DNA from: RGIG4097 sp937885645 | GTDB taxonomy: Bacteria; Bacillota; Clostridia; Christensenellales; CAG-917 | Assembly (NCBI GenBank): GCA_937885645.1 | Contig: CALABJ010000017.1 | Span: forward strand, 1-64,000 | Reading direction: 5' to 3' | DNA length: 64,000 nucleotides | In this document: piece by piece, positions 41,342 to 50,591 of the stretch | Numbering within the stretch: position 1 is the first letter of the stretch | Layout: every line of letters begins with the position of its first letter | The notes under the pieces: generated by a model | Seen by the model: the letters and a program-made list of their open reading frames with translations, nothing else | What the model was told of the DNA's origin: nothing | Databases searched by the model: none | Program-made: the position numbers and the translations under genes

Positions 41342-42031
41342 ATGAAAGTTTTTGCAATCAGTGATCTCCATCTCTCTACTGCCGTCCATAAGCCTATGGA
41401 TGTTTTTGGCGCAGACTGGGACAACTACTTTGAAAAGATCACCGCAGACTGGAAAGAAAAGGTGACCGATGAGGACATTGTCCTCATCGGCGGAGATATT
41501 TCTTGGGGGATTTCCATTGAAGAAGCTGCGCCTGACTTTGCATTGCTTTCTGCCCTTCCTGGTTGCAAGGTCGTTTTGAGAGGCAACCACGATTATTACT
41601 GGAACTCTCTTGGCAAAATGCGCACCGCGTTTCCTGACTTTTTGTTCTTGCAGAACAACTGCATCCGCATCGGCAACCTTTTAGTTGCTGGCTCAAGAGG
41701 CTGGACAATCCCCACAAACGATTCTTCTGCCGAGGACGTCAAAATCTATCAGCGCGAACTTCTTCGCCTTAAAATGTCCCTTGACGCCATGAAAGAACAA
41801 CGTTGTGATGAAGACAACGTAGTTGCACTTCTCCATTACCCTCCCTTTGACGTTTTATTCAACGACAGTGAGGTGACGGCGCTTCTCGAAGAATACAAGG
41901 TCGACAAGGTCCTGTACGGCCATTTGCACGGCAAAAACGCCCGTGTCAACCCAGTTGTCAACAAAAACGGTATCAGCTATCATTTGACCTCCTGTGACCT
42001 TATAGGCAACAAACTTATTGAAGTTTTATAA
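41342..42031 (+). CDS. Calcineurin-like metallophosphoesterase
   Basis: 229-aa metal-dependent phosphoesterase. The metal-binding blocks are in order: FAISDLHLS (D-x-H), LIGGDISWG (G-D), LRGNHDYYW (G-N-H-D), ALLHYPPF (His) and LYGHLHGK (G-H-x-H). The substrate is unknown. An in-frame ATG at 41336 lies closer to the -10 box; I prefer 41342 because the protein begins MKVFAISDLHL, typical of the family. No Shine-Dalgarno sequence is present. The DUF1284 gene follows 55 bases later and is probably cotranscribed. Confidence 0.88.
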   Translation: MKVFAISDLHLSTAVHKPMDVFGADWDNYFEKITADWKEKVTDEDIVLIGGDISWGISIEEAAPDFALLSALPGCKVVLRGNHDYYWNSLGKMRTAFPDFLFLQNNCIRIGNLLVAGSRGWTIPTNDSSAEDVKIYQRELLRLKMSLDAMKEQRCDEDNVVALLHYPPFDVLFNDSEVTALLEEYKVDKVLYGHLHGKNARVNPVVNKNGISYHLTSCDLIGNKLIEVL

Positions 42032-42086
42032 ACAAGTTTATAACAAGCAAAGAAAACCTTTGCTTTCTCAACGATATTTAGACACA

Positions 42087-42476
42087 ATGAACAAAACAAT
42101 CAATCTACGTCCCCATCATCTTCTTTGCATTGCCTTCTTCAAAGGCAAGGGTTATAGCGATGAATTTGTGTCCAATATGACCAGCATTGTGTCCACACTT
42201 AAAGAAAACAAAGACTCTCCCATTTCATTGGTATCGGGAGAAGACGACCTTTGCGGCCACTGCCCCAACAATCAAAACGGCATCTGCACAGCCGAAGACA
42301 AATCATCAAGATATGACCAACTGACTTTATCCGTACTCGGCATAGACACATACCCACACTCCACAATCACATACTCTACACTTCGAGCACTGGCCGATGA
42401 AAGAATAATCAACTGTGGAAAACGTGAAAACATCTGTGGCGATTGTGAATGGACAGACCTCTGCCACAAGCAATAA
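42087..42476 (+). CDS. DUF1284 protein
   Basis: 129-aa protein starting NLRPHHLLCIAFFKGKGYS, the hallmark of DUF1284. Two Cys pairs (CGHCPN and ICGDCEWTDLCH, with INCGK before it) suggest bound metal or an iron-sulfur cluster; this is inference. There is no good Shine-Dalgarno site. It follows the phosphoesterase gene, so the two may form an operon. A small hairpin with T residues follows the stop near 42493-42525. Confidence 0.85.
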   Translation: MNKTINLRPHHLLCIAFFKGKGYSDEFVSNMTSIVSTLKENKDSPISLVSGEDDLCGHCPNNQNGICTAEDKSSRYDQLTLSVLGIDTYPHSTITYSTLRALADERIINCGKRENICGDCEWTDLCHKQ

Positions 42477-42588
42477 TGCATAAACAAACGCAAACAAAAA
42501 AACTCGCATCACTGCGAGTTTTATTTTTTACATTTTTCGATTATTTTTTGGAAAAGTATTCCGATTTTTACTATTTTTTAGAGTGGTT

Positions 42589-43173
42589 TTATTCCAAAAT
42601 TTGAGCAATTCTATCAAAAATCGCTTCTTTTCCCGTTTTGTTAAGTGCTGACGTAAGATAGACGTTGTCCACCCCTACCCCCATTTCTGCTGCCAACATT
42701 TGTCTATTTTTGGTCTGTTGCATACGGCTCAACTTGTCCGCTTTTGTCGCGATAAGGGTGAAAGGAATGTTGTAATGAAACAAGAAATTCACCATCATTT
42801 TATCGTCGTCTGTGGGCTTGTGACGGATGTCAAGGAGGACAAATACATTCTTAAGACGCTCACTGCTTGTGAGATAACCTTCAATCATTGCTCCCCATTT
42901 TGCCTTCTCCCCTTTTGCAACTTTTGCATATCCATAGCCAGGGAGATCCACAAAATAAAACTCTCCTCCATTGACTTCAAAGTAATTGAGGAGTCTTGTT
43001 CTGCCGGGGTCACCAGAAGTTCTTGCCAGTTTTCCGTTGTTGCAGATATAGTTGATAAATGATGATTTGCCAACGTTTGACTTTCCTGCTATTGCAATTT
43101 CGCAAGTACCTGTATCGTAAAGCGCTTTGCTGTCAGCAACAGACGTGACAAATTTTGCATTTTTTATGACCAT
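42589..43173 (-). CDS. engB: Ribosome biogenesis GTPase EngB (YsxC)
   Basis: 194-aa GTPase for 50S subunit assembly. G1 GKSNVGKSSF, the switch region GDPGRTRLLNYF, G3 DLPGYGYAKV and G4 TKAD are intact. GGTGAG precedes the ATG. It follows clpX after a terminator, the usual clpX-engB order in Firmicutes (lon is missing between them). Confidence 0.95.
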   Translation of the reverse strand: MVIKNAKFVTSVADSKALYDTGTCEIAIAGKSNVGKSSFINYICNNGKLARTSGDPGRTRLLNYFEVNGGEFYFVDLPGYGYAKVAKGEKAKWGAMIEGYLTSSERLKNVFVLLDIRHKPTDDDKMMVNFLFHYNIPFTLIATKADKLSRMQQTKNRQMLAAEMGVGVDNVYLTSALNKTGKEAIFDRIAQILE

Positions 43174-43187
43174 AATCTCACCTTTTG

Positions 43188-43213
43188 AAAAACAGCACGC
43201 TAGGTGCTGTTTT
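43188..43213 (-). terminator. Intrinsic terminator of clpX
   Basis: A 10-bp stem (43189-43198 with 43204-43213) followed by T residues on the minus strand, between clpX and engB. Read-through into engB seems likely because no strong promoter was seen in the 46-base gap. Confidence 0.8.
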
Positions 43214-43219
43214 CATTTC

Positions 43220-44458
43220 TTATGCGGTTTCCGCTTGATTTCTGCGGATAATCTTGGGTTGTGCCTTTGACGTGATACAATCTTCTCTGACGACCACCTT
43301 TTCAATGGACTTGTCACTGGGGATATCATACATCATATCAAGAAGCAGATCTTCAAGTATTGCACGAAGTCCACGTGCGCCTGTGTTCAGTTGAATTGCC
43401 TTCTTTGCAACAGCCTTCAAAGCATCGTCTTCAAATTCAAGATCAACGTCATCAATCTTAAATTGGGTCTTATATTGCTTTGTAAGGGCGTTTTTAGGCT
43501 CAGAAAGGATCTTGACAAGGGCGTTTTCATCAAGAGCATTGAGGCCCACTACAATGGGAACTCTGCCCACAAATTCAGGGATAAGACCAAATTTGATGAG
43601 GTCTGCAGGTTGAAGTGCTGCAATAAGTTCATCATAATGATAGTCGAGAGTGCCCTTGACAGAACTGCCAAAACCAAGTTTTGAGCTGTCCTTTCTTTGG
43701 TCAACGATTTTGTCGAGATCAACAAATGCGCCACCGCAAAGGAACAAAATATTGGTTGTGTCAAGCATATAGCACTCTTGGTTGGGGTGCTTTCTTCCAC
43801 CTTGAGGAGGAACGCTTGCAACGGTGCCTTCAATGATTTTGAGGAGTGCTTGTTGCACGCCTTCACCACTTACGTCACGGGTGATTGACACGTTTTCACT
43901 CTTGCGAGCGATTTTGTCGATTTCGTCGATATAGATGATGCCAACCTCTGCCTTTTTGATGTCACCGTTTGCGGCTTGAATAAGTTTGAGCAAGATGTTT
44001 TCAACATCTTCACCCACATATCCTGCCTCAGTGAGTGTGGTTGCGTCAGCCACTGCAAAAGGCACGTTGAGGATTTGGGCAAGAGTCTTTGCAAGAAGGG
44101 TTTTTCCGCTTCCTGTAGGGCCGAGAAGGAGCACGTTGCTCTTTTCAAGGACTACGCCGTCTGAATTATGTTTCTTTGCATGATTGACTCTCTTATAGTG
44201 ATTGTACACGGCAACGGACAACACCTTTTTTGCGCTGTCTTGACCGATGATATATTCATCCAGTTTTGCCTTGATTTGTTGAGGAGTGTAGAGTGAAACA
44301 AGGTCACCTGTGTTGCCTTTTTTTCTTTCAAGGACAAATGACGCTTGCTCTATGCATTCATTGCAAATGAACAAGTCATTGGGTCCTGCAACAAGGTCAG
44401 AAACTTCGTTTCCGCTACGTCCGCAAAAACAACAATGTACTACTTTTTGATAATCCAT
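43220..44458 (-). CDS. clpX: ClpX, ATP-binding subunit of the Clp protease
   Basis: 412-aa AAA+ unfoldase that feeds ClpP. The N-terminal zinc domain (CCFCGRSG and CNECI) is followed by Walker A LLGPTGSGKTLL, Walker B IIYIDEIDKIA, the IGF-type loop LGFGS that docks on ClpP, and sensor 2 GARGLRAI. GGAG lies five bases before the ATG at 44458. A 12-bp RNA hairpin (44473-44502) lies in the gap after clpP and may tune the clpP:clpX ratio. Confidence 0.97.
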   Translation of the reverse strand: MDYQKVVHCCFCGRSGNEVSDLVAGPNDLFICNECIEQASFVLERKKGNTGDLVSLYTPQQIKAKLDEYIIGQDSAKKVLSVAVYNHYKRVNHAKKHNSDGVVLEKSNVLLLGPTGSGKTLLAKTLAQILNVPFAVADATTLTEAGYVGEDVENILLKLIQAANGDIKKAEVGIIYIDEIDKIARKSENVSITRDVSGEGVQQALLKIIEGTVASVPPQGGRKHPNQECYMLDTTNILFLCGGAFVDLDKIVDQRKDSSKLGFGSSVKGTLDYHYDELIAALQPADLIKFGLIPEFVGRVPIVVGLNALDENALVKILSEPKNALTKQYKTQFKIDDVDLEFEDDALKAVAKKAIQLNTGARGLRAILEDLLLDMMYDIPSDKSIEKVVVREDCITSKAQPKIIRRNQAETA

Positions 44459-44472
44459 TTCTACTCCAAACA

Positions 44473-44502
44473 CGCTCAAGGGCAAAACTATGCCCTTGAA
44501 CG
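44473..44502 (-). repeat. 12-bp RNA hairpin between clpP and clpX
   Basis: The arms 44473-44484 and 44491-44502 pair completely on the minus strand, with one G-U. It is not followed by a T run, so it may be a processing or stability element rather than a terminator. Confidence 0.6.
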
Positions 44503-44540
44503 TCATTTATTGTTTTGTTGCCTTAACTCCTATGGAGTTA

Positions 44541-45131
44541 TTAAATGCGATTGGTGAAAATTCTATCCACGATACCGTAGCTGAGTGCTTCATCTGCGGT
44601 CATATAGTAGTCGCGATCAGTGTCGATTTCCACCTTGTCCAGAGATTGTCCTGTATTTTGAGCAAGAATTGTGTTGAGCTTCTTCTTGGTCTTCAGGATT
44701 TCTTCTGCGACAATTGCAATATCACTGGCTTGACCTTGTGCGCCACCCAGCGGTTGATGAATCATAATCTTTGAGTTGGGCAATGAATATCTCTTGCCCT
44801 TTGCTCCGCTTGAAAGAAGGAATGCGCCCATCGATGCTGCCATGCCGATGCAGATGGTTGACACGTCGCACTTGATATAGTTCATTGTGTCATAAATTGC
44901 CATGCCTGCAGACACAGAGCCACCGGGGCTGTTGATGTAAAGACTGATGTCTTTGCCTGCGTCTTTGCCTTCAAGATAGATAAGTTGTGCAACAACAGTG
45001 TTTGCCACGGCATCATTGATTTCGCCGGTGAGGAAGATAATCCTATCTTCAAGAAGGCGTGAATAGATGTCGTAGGAGCGTTCGCCACGGCCTGTTTGTT
45101 CCACGATATAGGGGATGAGTGTGTTGTGCAT
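44541..45131 (-). CDS. clpP: ClpP, proteolytic subunit of the Clp protease
   Basis: 196-aa serine protease. The catalytic Ser lies in GMAASMGAFLL, His in MIHQPLGG, and Asp in DTDRDYYMTADEAL. GGAG is six bases before the ATG at 45131; a TTG four codons upstream has no site. It follows tig and precedes clpX, the standard order. Confidence 0.97.
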   Translation of the reverse strand: MHNTLIPYIVEQTGRGERSYDIYSRLLEDRIIFLTGEINDAVANTVVAQLIYLEGKDAGKDISLYINSPGGSVSAGMAIYDTMNYIKCDVSTICIGMAASMGAFLLSSGAKGKRYSLPNSKIMIHQPLGGAQGQASDIAIVAEEILKTKKKLNTILAQNTGQSLDKVEIDTDRDYYMTADEALSYGIVDRIFTNRI

Positions 45132-45155
45132 ATTATTCTCCAACTTCCCTAAAAA

Positions 45156-46565
45156 TTATGCTTCGGGTTGTTCTGCTTTTTTGGTTGATTTCTTTGCAGG
45201 AGCCTTCTTTGCGGGCTTTTCTTCGGTTTCTTCACCGACTTTGCCAACGGGTGCTGCTGCGGGCTTCTTGCTTGCTGTTTTGACAACTGCGCTGTTTTCC
45301 TTCTTAAGGAGTGCCATCAACTTGTCTGAAAGGATTTGGTTGACGATATAGTCGATTTGTTCCTTGCGGAGAGTCTTTCTATAGTCATCAAGGTCCTTGC
45401 CTGCATCTACTGCCATCTTTGCAAGTTTGTCATCGATTTCTTCATCGCTGAACTTGAGGTCTTCTGCTCTGACGATTTGTTCCATAACAAGACGGACCTT
45501 CACGCTCTTTGCAGCTTGTTCTTTGTATTCGTTCTTAAGACCTTCCTTGTCGAGACCAACATAGTTGAGATAGTCGTCAAGTTTGATGCCTTGATACATA
45601 AGGCGGTATTCAAATTCTGCAACCATATCTTCGGTTTCAGTTTCCACCATTGCATCGGGGACGTCAACGGTTGCGTTTGCAACGATTGTATCCACAAGTG
45701 CGTCTTCGTATGCATGTTCTGCACGAAGTTCTGCATCTGCTTTCATTTTATTTTTGATGTCGTTTTTATATTCTGCAAGAGTGTCAAATTCAGAAACATC
45801 TTTTGCAAATTCGTCGTCGAGTGCGGGGAGTTCCTTCACTTTGACTGCGTGAACGGTGCATTCAAAGACTGCGTCTTTGCCTGCAAGGTTTTCTGCGTGA
45901 TATTCTTCGGGGAATTTGACGTTGACTGCCTTGCTGTCGCCTGCTTTGACGCCCACAAGTTGTTCTTCAAAACCGGGGATAAATTGGCCACTGCCAAGTT
46001 CAAGTTCATAGTGTTCTGCTGCGCCACCTTCAAACTTCACGCCGTCAACACTGCCCACAAAGTCGATGTCGACGATGTCGCCGTTTTCTGCGGTTTTGTC
46101 GGTGTCAACAAGACGTGCTTGCTTTTGACGATTTTGTTCAACCACTTCGTCAACTTGCTTTGCTGTGACTTTGTCAACTTTCTTTGCGATTTCGAGACCT
46201 TTGTATTGACCAAGGGTGACTTCGGGTTTCACTGTGACAACGAGAGTAAATGTTGCGCCACCGTCTTCTTTGAAATCAAATGCTGTGAGTTCAGGTTGTG
46301 CGACGACGTCAAGATTTTCTGCTGCAAGTGCTTCGCCGTATGCCTTGGGGATGACGATATCCATTGCATCTTCATAAAATACTTCTTTGCCGTAAATTCC
46401 TTCGATGACCTTCATGGGCACGTGACCTCTGCGGAAGCCTTGGATTTGGAATTTGTGCTTTGTCTTTTGATAGGCTTCTTTAATTGCGTCTGCAAAGGTT
46501 GTTGAATCTACGTCAAATTGGAATTTGACTTGACTCTTTTCAAGTTTTTCAAGTGTATAACTCAT
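45156..46565 (-). CDS. tig: Trigger factor
   Basis: 469-aa ribosome-bound chaperone. The N-terminal ribosome-binding signature is GFRRGHVPMKVIEGIYG, followed by a PPIase domain (about 150-240) and the C-terminal chaperone arms. A Lys/Ala/Pro-rich tail of about 45 residues is added at the end. The ATG at 46565 is supported by GGAGG four bases upstream; the open frame continues far upstream without features. It is divergent from rqcH. Confidence 0.96.
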   Translation of the reverse strand: MSYTLEKLEKSQVKFQFDVDSTTFADAIKEAYQKTKHKFQIQGFRRGHVPMKVIEGIYGKEVFYEDAMDIVIPKAYGEALAAENLDVVAQPELTAFDFKEDGGATFTLVVTVKPEVTLGQYKGLEIAKKVDKVTAKQVDEVVEQNRQKQARLVDTDKTAENGDIVDIDFVGSVDGVKFEGGAAEHYELELGSGQFIPGFEEQLVGVKAGDSKAVNVKFPEEYHAENLAGKDAVFECTVHAVKVKELPALDDEFAKDVSEFDTLAEYKNDIKNKMKADAELRAEHAYEDALVDTIVANATVDVPDAMVETETEDMVAEFEYRLMYQGIKLDDYLNYVGLDKEGLKNEYKEQAAKSVKVRLVMEQIVRAEDLKFSDEEIDDKLAKMAVDAGKDLDDYRKTLRKEQIDYIVNQILSDKLMALLKKENSAVVKTASKKPAAAPVGKVGEETEEKPAKKAPAKKSTKKAEQPEA

Positions 46566-46624
46566 TTGTCCTCCATATTGCCGAAATTGCTCGGCTGAAT
46601 AAATATTTTCATAAAGTATGAAAG

Positions 46625-46653
46625 AGTATATCACAATAGGCTTGAAAATGCAA
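46625..46653 (-). promoter_or_regulatory. SigA promoter of tig-clpP-clpX
   Basis: On the minus strand TTGCAT (46648-46653), a 17-base spacer and TATACT (46625-46630), about 60 bases upstream of tig. No CtsR-type heptad repeat was recognised. Confidence 0.75.
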
Positions 46654-46695
46654 ACAAAAACTTTGTCACGAAGTGAATTTATAGTCAAATTCCCG

Positions 46696-46723
46696 TTGAT
46701 TATGACAAAATTTGGTGTATAAT
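46696..46723 (+). promoter_or_regulatory. SigA promoter six bases before the rqcH ATG
   Basis: TTGATT (46696-46701), a 16-base spacer and TATAAT (46718-46723). The ATG at 46730 follows after exactly six bases and there is no Shine-Dalgarno sequence, so the message is probably leaderless. Confidence 0.75.
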
Positions 46724-46729
46724 AGGCGT

Positions 46730-48427
46730 ATGGGAAGCGATTTGGTTGCACTGTCAGCATTGACAGCAGAGCTGAATAACACACTTTCAGGGGCAAGAGT
46801 TGACAAAATTGTCCAACCTGACCCTGATGAATTGAGGTTTTTCTTGCGCAATGGTGGCAAAAACCTCTGCCTTTGCGTGTCTTGCAATGCCGGTGCACCT
46901 AGAATGCATATCACGTCTACGAAGAAACAAAATCCATTGAATGCACCTTCCCTCTGTATGCTCCTTAGAAAGCACTTGCAAATAAGCAGTGTTGAGGGTG
47001 TTTCCGTATTCAACAACGATCGCATTTTGCAGATAAAATTCAATGCTCGCACTGAGATGAAAGACGACGCTGTCTATTATCTTTTTGTTGAGATAATGAA
47101 CCGCTACTCAAACATCGTTTTCACAGATGAAAAGTTGACAATTCTTGATGCGGTCAAACATCTTCCTCTTGACGCAACCCGCAGTCACGTTGTGCTTCGC
47201 GGAGTCAAATATGAGCCTGTTGGACAAAACAAAATCAGTTATCTAACCGAGCATTTTTCAGTTTTTGACAATTTCAACGGCGGAGACCTTCACAAATTTA
47301 TCCTTGACAATATTTCAGGTTTTTCAGGCGTCACAGTGTCCGAAATCATTTCTCGTGCAGGACTTGAAAGCAATCATTCCACTGCCCTAAACGATGACGA
47401 AAAAGACGCAATTTGTGCTGTCATAAGAGAGTTTCAAAACATCACCGAAAGCGAAAAATATTGCCCTGTCATCATAGGCAAAAACGACGTGTATCCCTAT
47501 CACTACAACGTGCTAAAAGACAAGGAATCAAAATCATTTAGCACAATGAGTGAGGCATATGATGCCCTGTTTTCAGTGGCCGACACAGAAATCCGCAACA
47601 AAGCACGACTGAAAACCTTGACTACTGCTGTCAAGCACTTGAAAGCAAGGGTTGAAAAGAACATCAAAACCGACCTTGAACGATTGAAGGAATGCGAAAA
47701 TATGGACGAATATCGCCTTTTTGGTGAACTTATCGTAGCCAATATTTATCGCATAAACAAAGGTGACAAGTCAGTGGTTTTGGACAACTACTACACTGGT
47801 GAAAAAGTTGAAATCAAGTTGGACGAAAAGTTGACACCTTCTGGAAATAGCAAGATGTATTATACAAAGTATAATAAACTAAAACGTCAACAAGAGTTTA
47901 CCGAGAAAAAACTGGTGACAGACCAAAACCTTTTGGACTACGTTTTGTCAATAGAAAATGAACTGAACTCATTGCCCTACGATTGCTCTACAATTGCAAT
48001 TGAAGAAGAGCTTGAAAAGTTGGGCGTCTTGAAAAAGAAAAACGTAAAAGGCAAAGTCCGCAAAGAAAAGAGTGAGCCTCCCTACACCTTTGAGCACAAT
48101 GGTTTCACCATTATGAAAGGACGGAATAATTTGCAAAACGATGAACTTACCTTCCGAATTGCCTCGTCAAGTGATCTTTGGTTGCACGTGAAGAATGGAC
48201 ACGGGGCTCACGTCATTGTTTTTGCAGAGGGCAAAAAAGTCCCCGATGAAACAATCAAGGTTGCAGCAGAAATAGCCTGCTCTGATTTCCAAGGAAGTCA
48301 AAACGTGGACTACACAGAAAGACGAAACGTCAAACGTATGCTCAACGGTCACCCCGGTCAAGTCATCTACGTCAACTACAAAACTGCACTTGCAAATCCT
48401 TGTGCACACGATGAATTGAAAAAGTAG
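46730..48427 (+). CDS. rqcH: RqcH/Rqc2-like NFACT protein
   Basis: 565-aa ribosome quality-control factor that binds split 50S subunits and recruits tRNA-Ala to add C-terminal alanine tails, marking stalled peptides for ClpXP. NFACT-N (about 1-220) with DGARVDKI-like start SGARVDKIVQPDPDEL, a coiled-coil middle (about 280-430) and NFACT-R with SSDLWLHVKNGHGAHVIV and DYTERRNVKRM are present. The ATG at 46730 is preferred to a TTG at 46712, which would lie within the -10 region. It is divergent from tig-clpP-clpX, which encodes the protease acting downstream of it. Confidence 0.92.
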   Translation: MGSDLVALSALTAELNNTLSGARVDKIVQPDPDELRFFLRNGGKNLCLCVSCNAGAPRMHITSTKKQNPLNAPSLCMLLRKHLQISSVEGVSVFNNDRILQIKFNARTEMKDDAVYYLFVEIMNRYSNIVFTDEKLTILDAVKHLPLDATRSHVVLRGVKYEPVGQNKISYLTEHFSVFDNFNGGDLHKFILDNISGFSGVTVSEIISRAGLESNHSTALNDDEKDAICAVIREFQNITESEKYCPVIIGKNDVYPYHYNVLKDKESKSFSTMSEAYDALFSVADTEIRNKARLKTLTTAVKHLKARVEKNIKTDLERLKECENMDEYRLFGELIVANIYRINKGDKSVVLDNYYTGEKVEIKLDEKLTPSGNSKMYYTKYNKLKRQQEFTEKKLVTDQNLLDYVLSIENELNSLPYDCSTIAIEEELEKLGVLKKKNVKGKVRKEKSEPPYTFEHNGFTIMKGRNNLQNDELTFRIASSSDLWLHVKNGHGAHVIVFAEGKKVPDETIKVAAEIACSDFQGSQNVDYTERRNVKRMLNGHPGQVIYVNYKTALANPCAHDELKK

Positions 48428-48469
48428 GGCAAAAAAACATCACCAACACTGAAATAATCTAAAAACATA

Positions 48470-48498
48470 AAAATCGAGCGAAAACGCTCGATTTTTTA
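48470..48498. terminator. Intrinsic terminator of rqcH
   Basis: A 10-bp stem (48471-48480 with 48485-48494, loop AAAA) flanked by A and T runs. It can serve both rqcH and the convergent rluD operon. Confidence 0.9.
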
Positions 48499-48578
48499 AT
48501 TTGTTTTCTAAATTTTTGCCTTTTTTAGAATAATTTTGAATATAAATATTGATAAAAATTGGGAAATCTACGTGTTTT

Positions 48579-49484
48579 CTACTTTTGCAACTTTCTCAAT
48601 TTTTCCAAAACGTTTTCAAAATAATCTGGCAATTCTGCCTCAAAAGTCATTCTTTCTCCAGATATAGGATGAGTCAAAACAAGTTGTCTTGCGTGAAGAA
48701 GTTGACCATTTTTGTAGAGTGCGGTTGAGCCACCATACACCTCATCCCCTACTATTGGATGATGAATATGCGATGAGTGCACACGGATTTGATGGGTGCG
48801 ACCTGTTTCAAGTTCGAAACGAACAAGGGTGTACTTCCCAAATCTTTCAAGGACGGTGTAATGAGTGACCGCTCTTCTGCCGTCGGTGTCAATGCCCATT
48901 TTCTTTCTATCGCGCTTATTTCTTGCAATGGGTGCATCAATTGTGCCGTTGTCTTCCTTGAAATTGCCATCGCACAAACCGAAGTAAATTCGTCTTGCAG
49001 TCTTTCTCTCTATTTGTGATGCAAGAGATTTGTGTGCTTCATCAGTTTTTGCCACAACAATAAGCCCAGAGGTGTCCTTGTCAAGCCTGTGGACGATCCC
49101 AGGACGGATTACGCCGTTGATAGAACTGAGCTTGTCAAGGTCTGCAAGAAGCGCATTGACAAGAGTGTCGTTCTTTTGATAACTGCTTGCAGGGTGCACA
49201 ACCATACCTTGAGGCTTGTTGATGACGGCAAAATGCTCGTCTTCATAGACGATATTCAGTTTGATTTCACTGTTAGGCTCAACGTCAAGGGTTTTAGGCT
49301 CGGGCAAGGTGAACTCCACCTCATCCCCTTCCTTCAACTCAAAACCGCTCTTTTTGCGCAAAACTCCGTTTACAAAAACACCGTCGCTTTCAACGACGGT
49401 CTTGATGTTTGAACGTGATGCTCCCGTTTCTTTTGCGAGAAACACGTCCAGGCGGATTTGTTCATTTGCTACGTATGTTGCCAT
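48579..49484 (-). CDS. rluD: Pseudouridine synthase, RluA/RluD family
   Basis: 301-aa enzyme with an N-terminal S4 domain (RLDVFLAKETGASRSNIKTVV) and a catalytic domain with HRLDKDTSGLIVVAKT (catalytic Asp) and TGRTHQIRVHSSHI. It modifies 23S rRNA, probably at the RluD sites in helix 69. It follows lspA by two bases, the standard lspA-rluD pair of Firmicutes. Confidence 0.93.
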   Translation of the reverse strand: MATYVANEQIRLDVFLAKETGASRSNIKTVVESDGVFVNGVLRKKSGFELKEGDEVEFTLPEPKTLDVEPNSEIKLNIVYEDEHFAVINKPQGMVVHPASSYQKNDTLVNALLADLDKLSSINGVIRPGIVHRLDKDTSGLIVVAKTDEAHKSLASQIERKTARRIYFGLCDGNFKEDNGTIDAPIARNKRDRKKMGIDTDGRRAVTHYTVLERFGKYTLVRFELETGRTHQIRVHSSHIHHPIVGDEVYGGSTALYKNGQLLHARQLVLTHPISGERMTFEAELPDYFENVLEKLRKLQK

Positions 49485-49486
49485 AA

Positions 49487-50191
49487 TTATTCTTCGTCTG
49501 CCTTTTCTTCGACAGTTTCTTCGGATTTCTCTTCAGCTGCAACCACTGAGTCAACTTTGTCGTCAACTGCGGTTTCTGCGACGTTTGATGCGGTTAGAGT
49601 GGCATTTTCATCCTTATCCGTGTTTTTGCCGTTCAAAAACTCCTTCACCAAAACGTAGATGAGGTAGAACACCAACATAAATGCCCCAACGGTGACAAAG
49701 AAGTCCGCAATGTTGAAGATTGCAAAATCCATAAAGGTGAATTCAAAGAAGTCACGGACGTATTTGAGACCGATTCTGTCAACCAAGTTGCCTATGCCAC
49801 CACCTGCAATGAGAACGAGAGATATTCTAAGCCAAATTTCATTGCGCTTTGAAATGAGCAAATAACCGAAGATTGCCACAATGATGATTGCGGTTATGAC
49901 TGTAAGCGCCAAAGTGCCATCTTTGAACATGCCAAAGCCCGCACCAGTGTTTTCTGAATAGGTCAAGTCAAGAAAACCCTTGATGACTGTGTAGTTTCCA
50001 CCCTTGTCCAAAAGGAAGTCGTAGAGATATTCCTTCATGCAAAGGTCAAAGACGATTGTAAATGCAAGAAGCAAAAATTCAATCCCGCTGATGATGAGAA
50101 ACTTTTTCAGCAGAGATTTGTCAGTTTTCAACTGGTTAATTGAGTTTTTGAAGTAGTCTTTGACTTTGTCAAAGTCCAAAATTTTTTTCAT
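49487..50191 (-). CDS. lspA: Lipoprotein signal peptidase (SPase II) with extensions
   Basis: 234-aa membrane aspartic peptidase that cleaves prolipoproteins. Four helices are visible, with YSENTGAGFGMF, GGGIGNLVDRI (first catalytic Asp) and IFNIADFFVTVG (second). At about 234 residues it is longer than the usual 150-170: a basic N-terminal segment of about 30 residues and an acidic Glu/Ala/Val-rich tail of about 50 residues are extra. Confidence 0.93.
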   Translation of the reverse strand: MKKILDFDKVKDYFKNSINQLKTDKSLLKKFLIISGIEFLLLAFTIVFDLCMKEYLYDFLLDKGGNYTVIKGFLDLTYSENTGAGFGMFKDGTLALTVITAIIIVAIFGYLLISKRNEIWLRISLVLIAGGGIGNLVDRIGLKYVRDFFEFTFMDFAIFNIADFFVTVGAFMLVFYLIYVLVKEFLNGKNTDKDENATLTASNVAETAVDDKVDSVVAAEEKSEETVEEKADEE

Positions 50192-50204
50192 AGGTTATCC
50201 TTTT

Positions 50205-50585
50205 CTATTTGCTTATTGTAGAGCCATACGCCACAGCCATATTGCTTGGCGCAAACAAAAATATATCGGCATTGATTTTTCTCACCGAGCCACCTAAGGC
50301 GTAGACGGCACCGCTCATAAAGTCTAATATCCTTGCCACAACACCTTGATTTGTGAATGAAAAGTCGACGATGACTTGTTCACCACGTTTCAAGTGGTCA
50401 ATGATTTTGCCCACGTCATCATAATTTTTAGGGTTGAAGATGACGGTGCCACTGGCAACGTATTGCTCTGGCGGTTGCTCGGCAAAAAGACGGCTTATAC
50501 GCGCGCCTACAGTTGCTTCTGAGTGATATTTGCCACGAGGTGTTTCCTTGAAAGCACCTGCATAGCCCTTTTGAAATTTGTCCAT
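50205..50585 (-). CDS. sepF: Cell division protein SepF
   Basis: 126-aa protein that binds the FtsZ tail and bundles it at the membrane. The conserved core is FNPKNYDDVGKIIDHLKRGEQVIVDFSF, then RILDFMSGAVYALGGSVRKI. The N-terminal amphipathic helix is short. The ATG at 50585 follows AGGTG; it lies seven bases after the yggS stop. The yggS-sepF order is typical of Firmicutes. Confidence 0.93.
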   Translation of the reverse strand: MDKFQKGYAGAFKETPRGKYHSEATVGARISRLFAEQPPEQYVASGTVIFNPKNYDDVGKIIDHLKRGEQVIVDFSFTNQGVVARILDFMSGAVYALGGSVRKINADIFLFAPSNMAVAYGSTISK

Positions 50586-50591
50586 AGTCAC

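Noticed and set aside
45336..46505. Long plus-strand frame (389 codons) opposite tig
   Set aside because: It is a mirror of trigger-factor codons, rich in Cys and Phe with no recognisable motif; tig on the other strand is clear.
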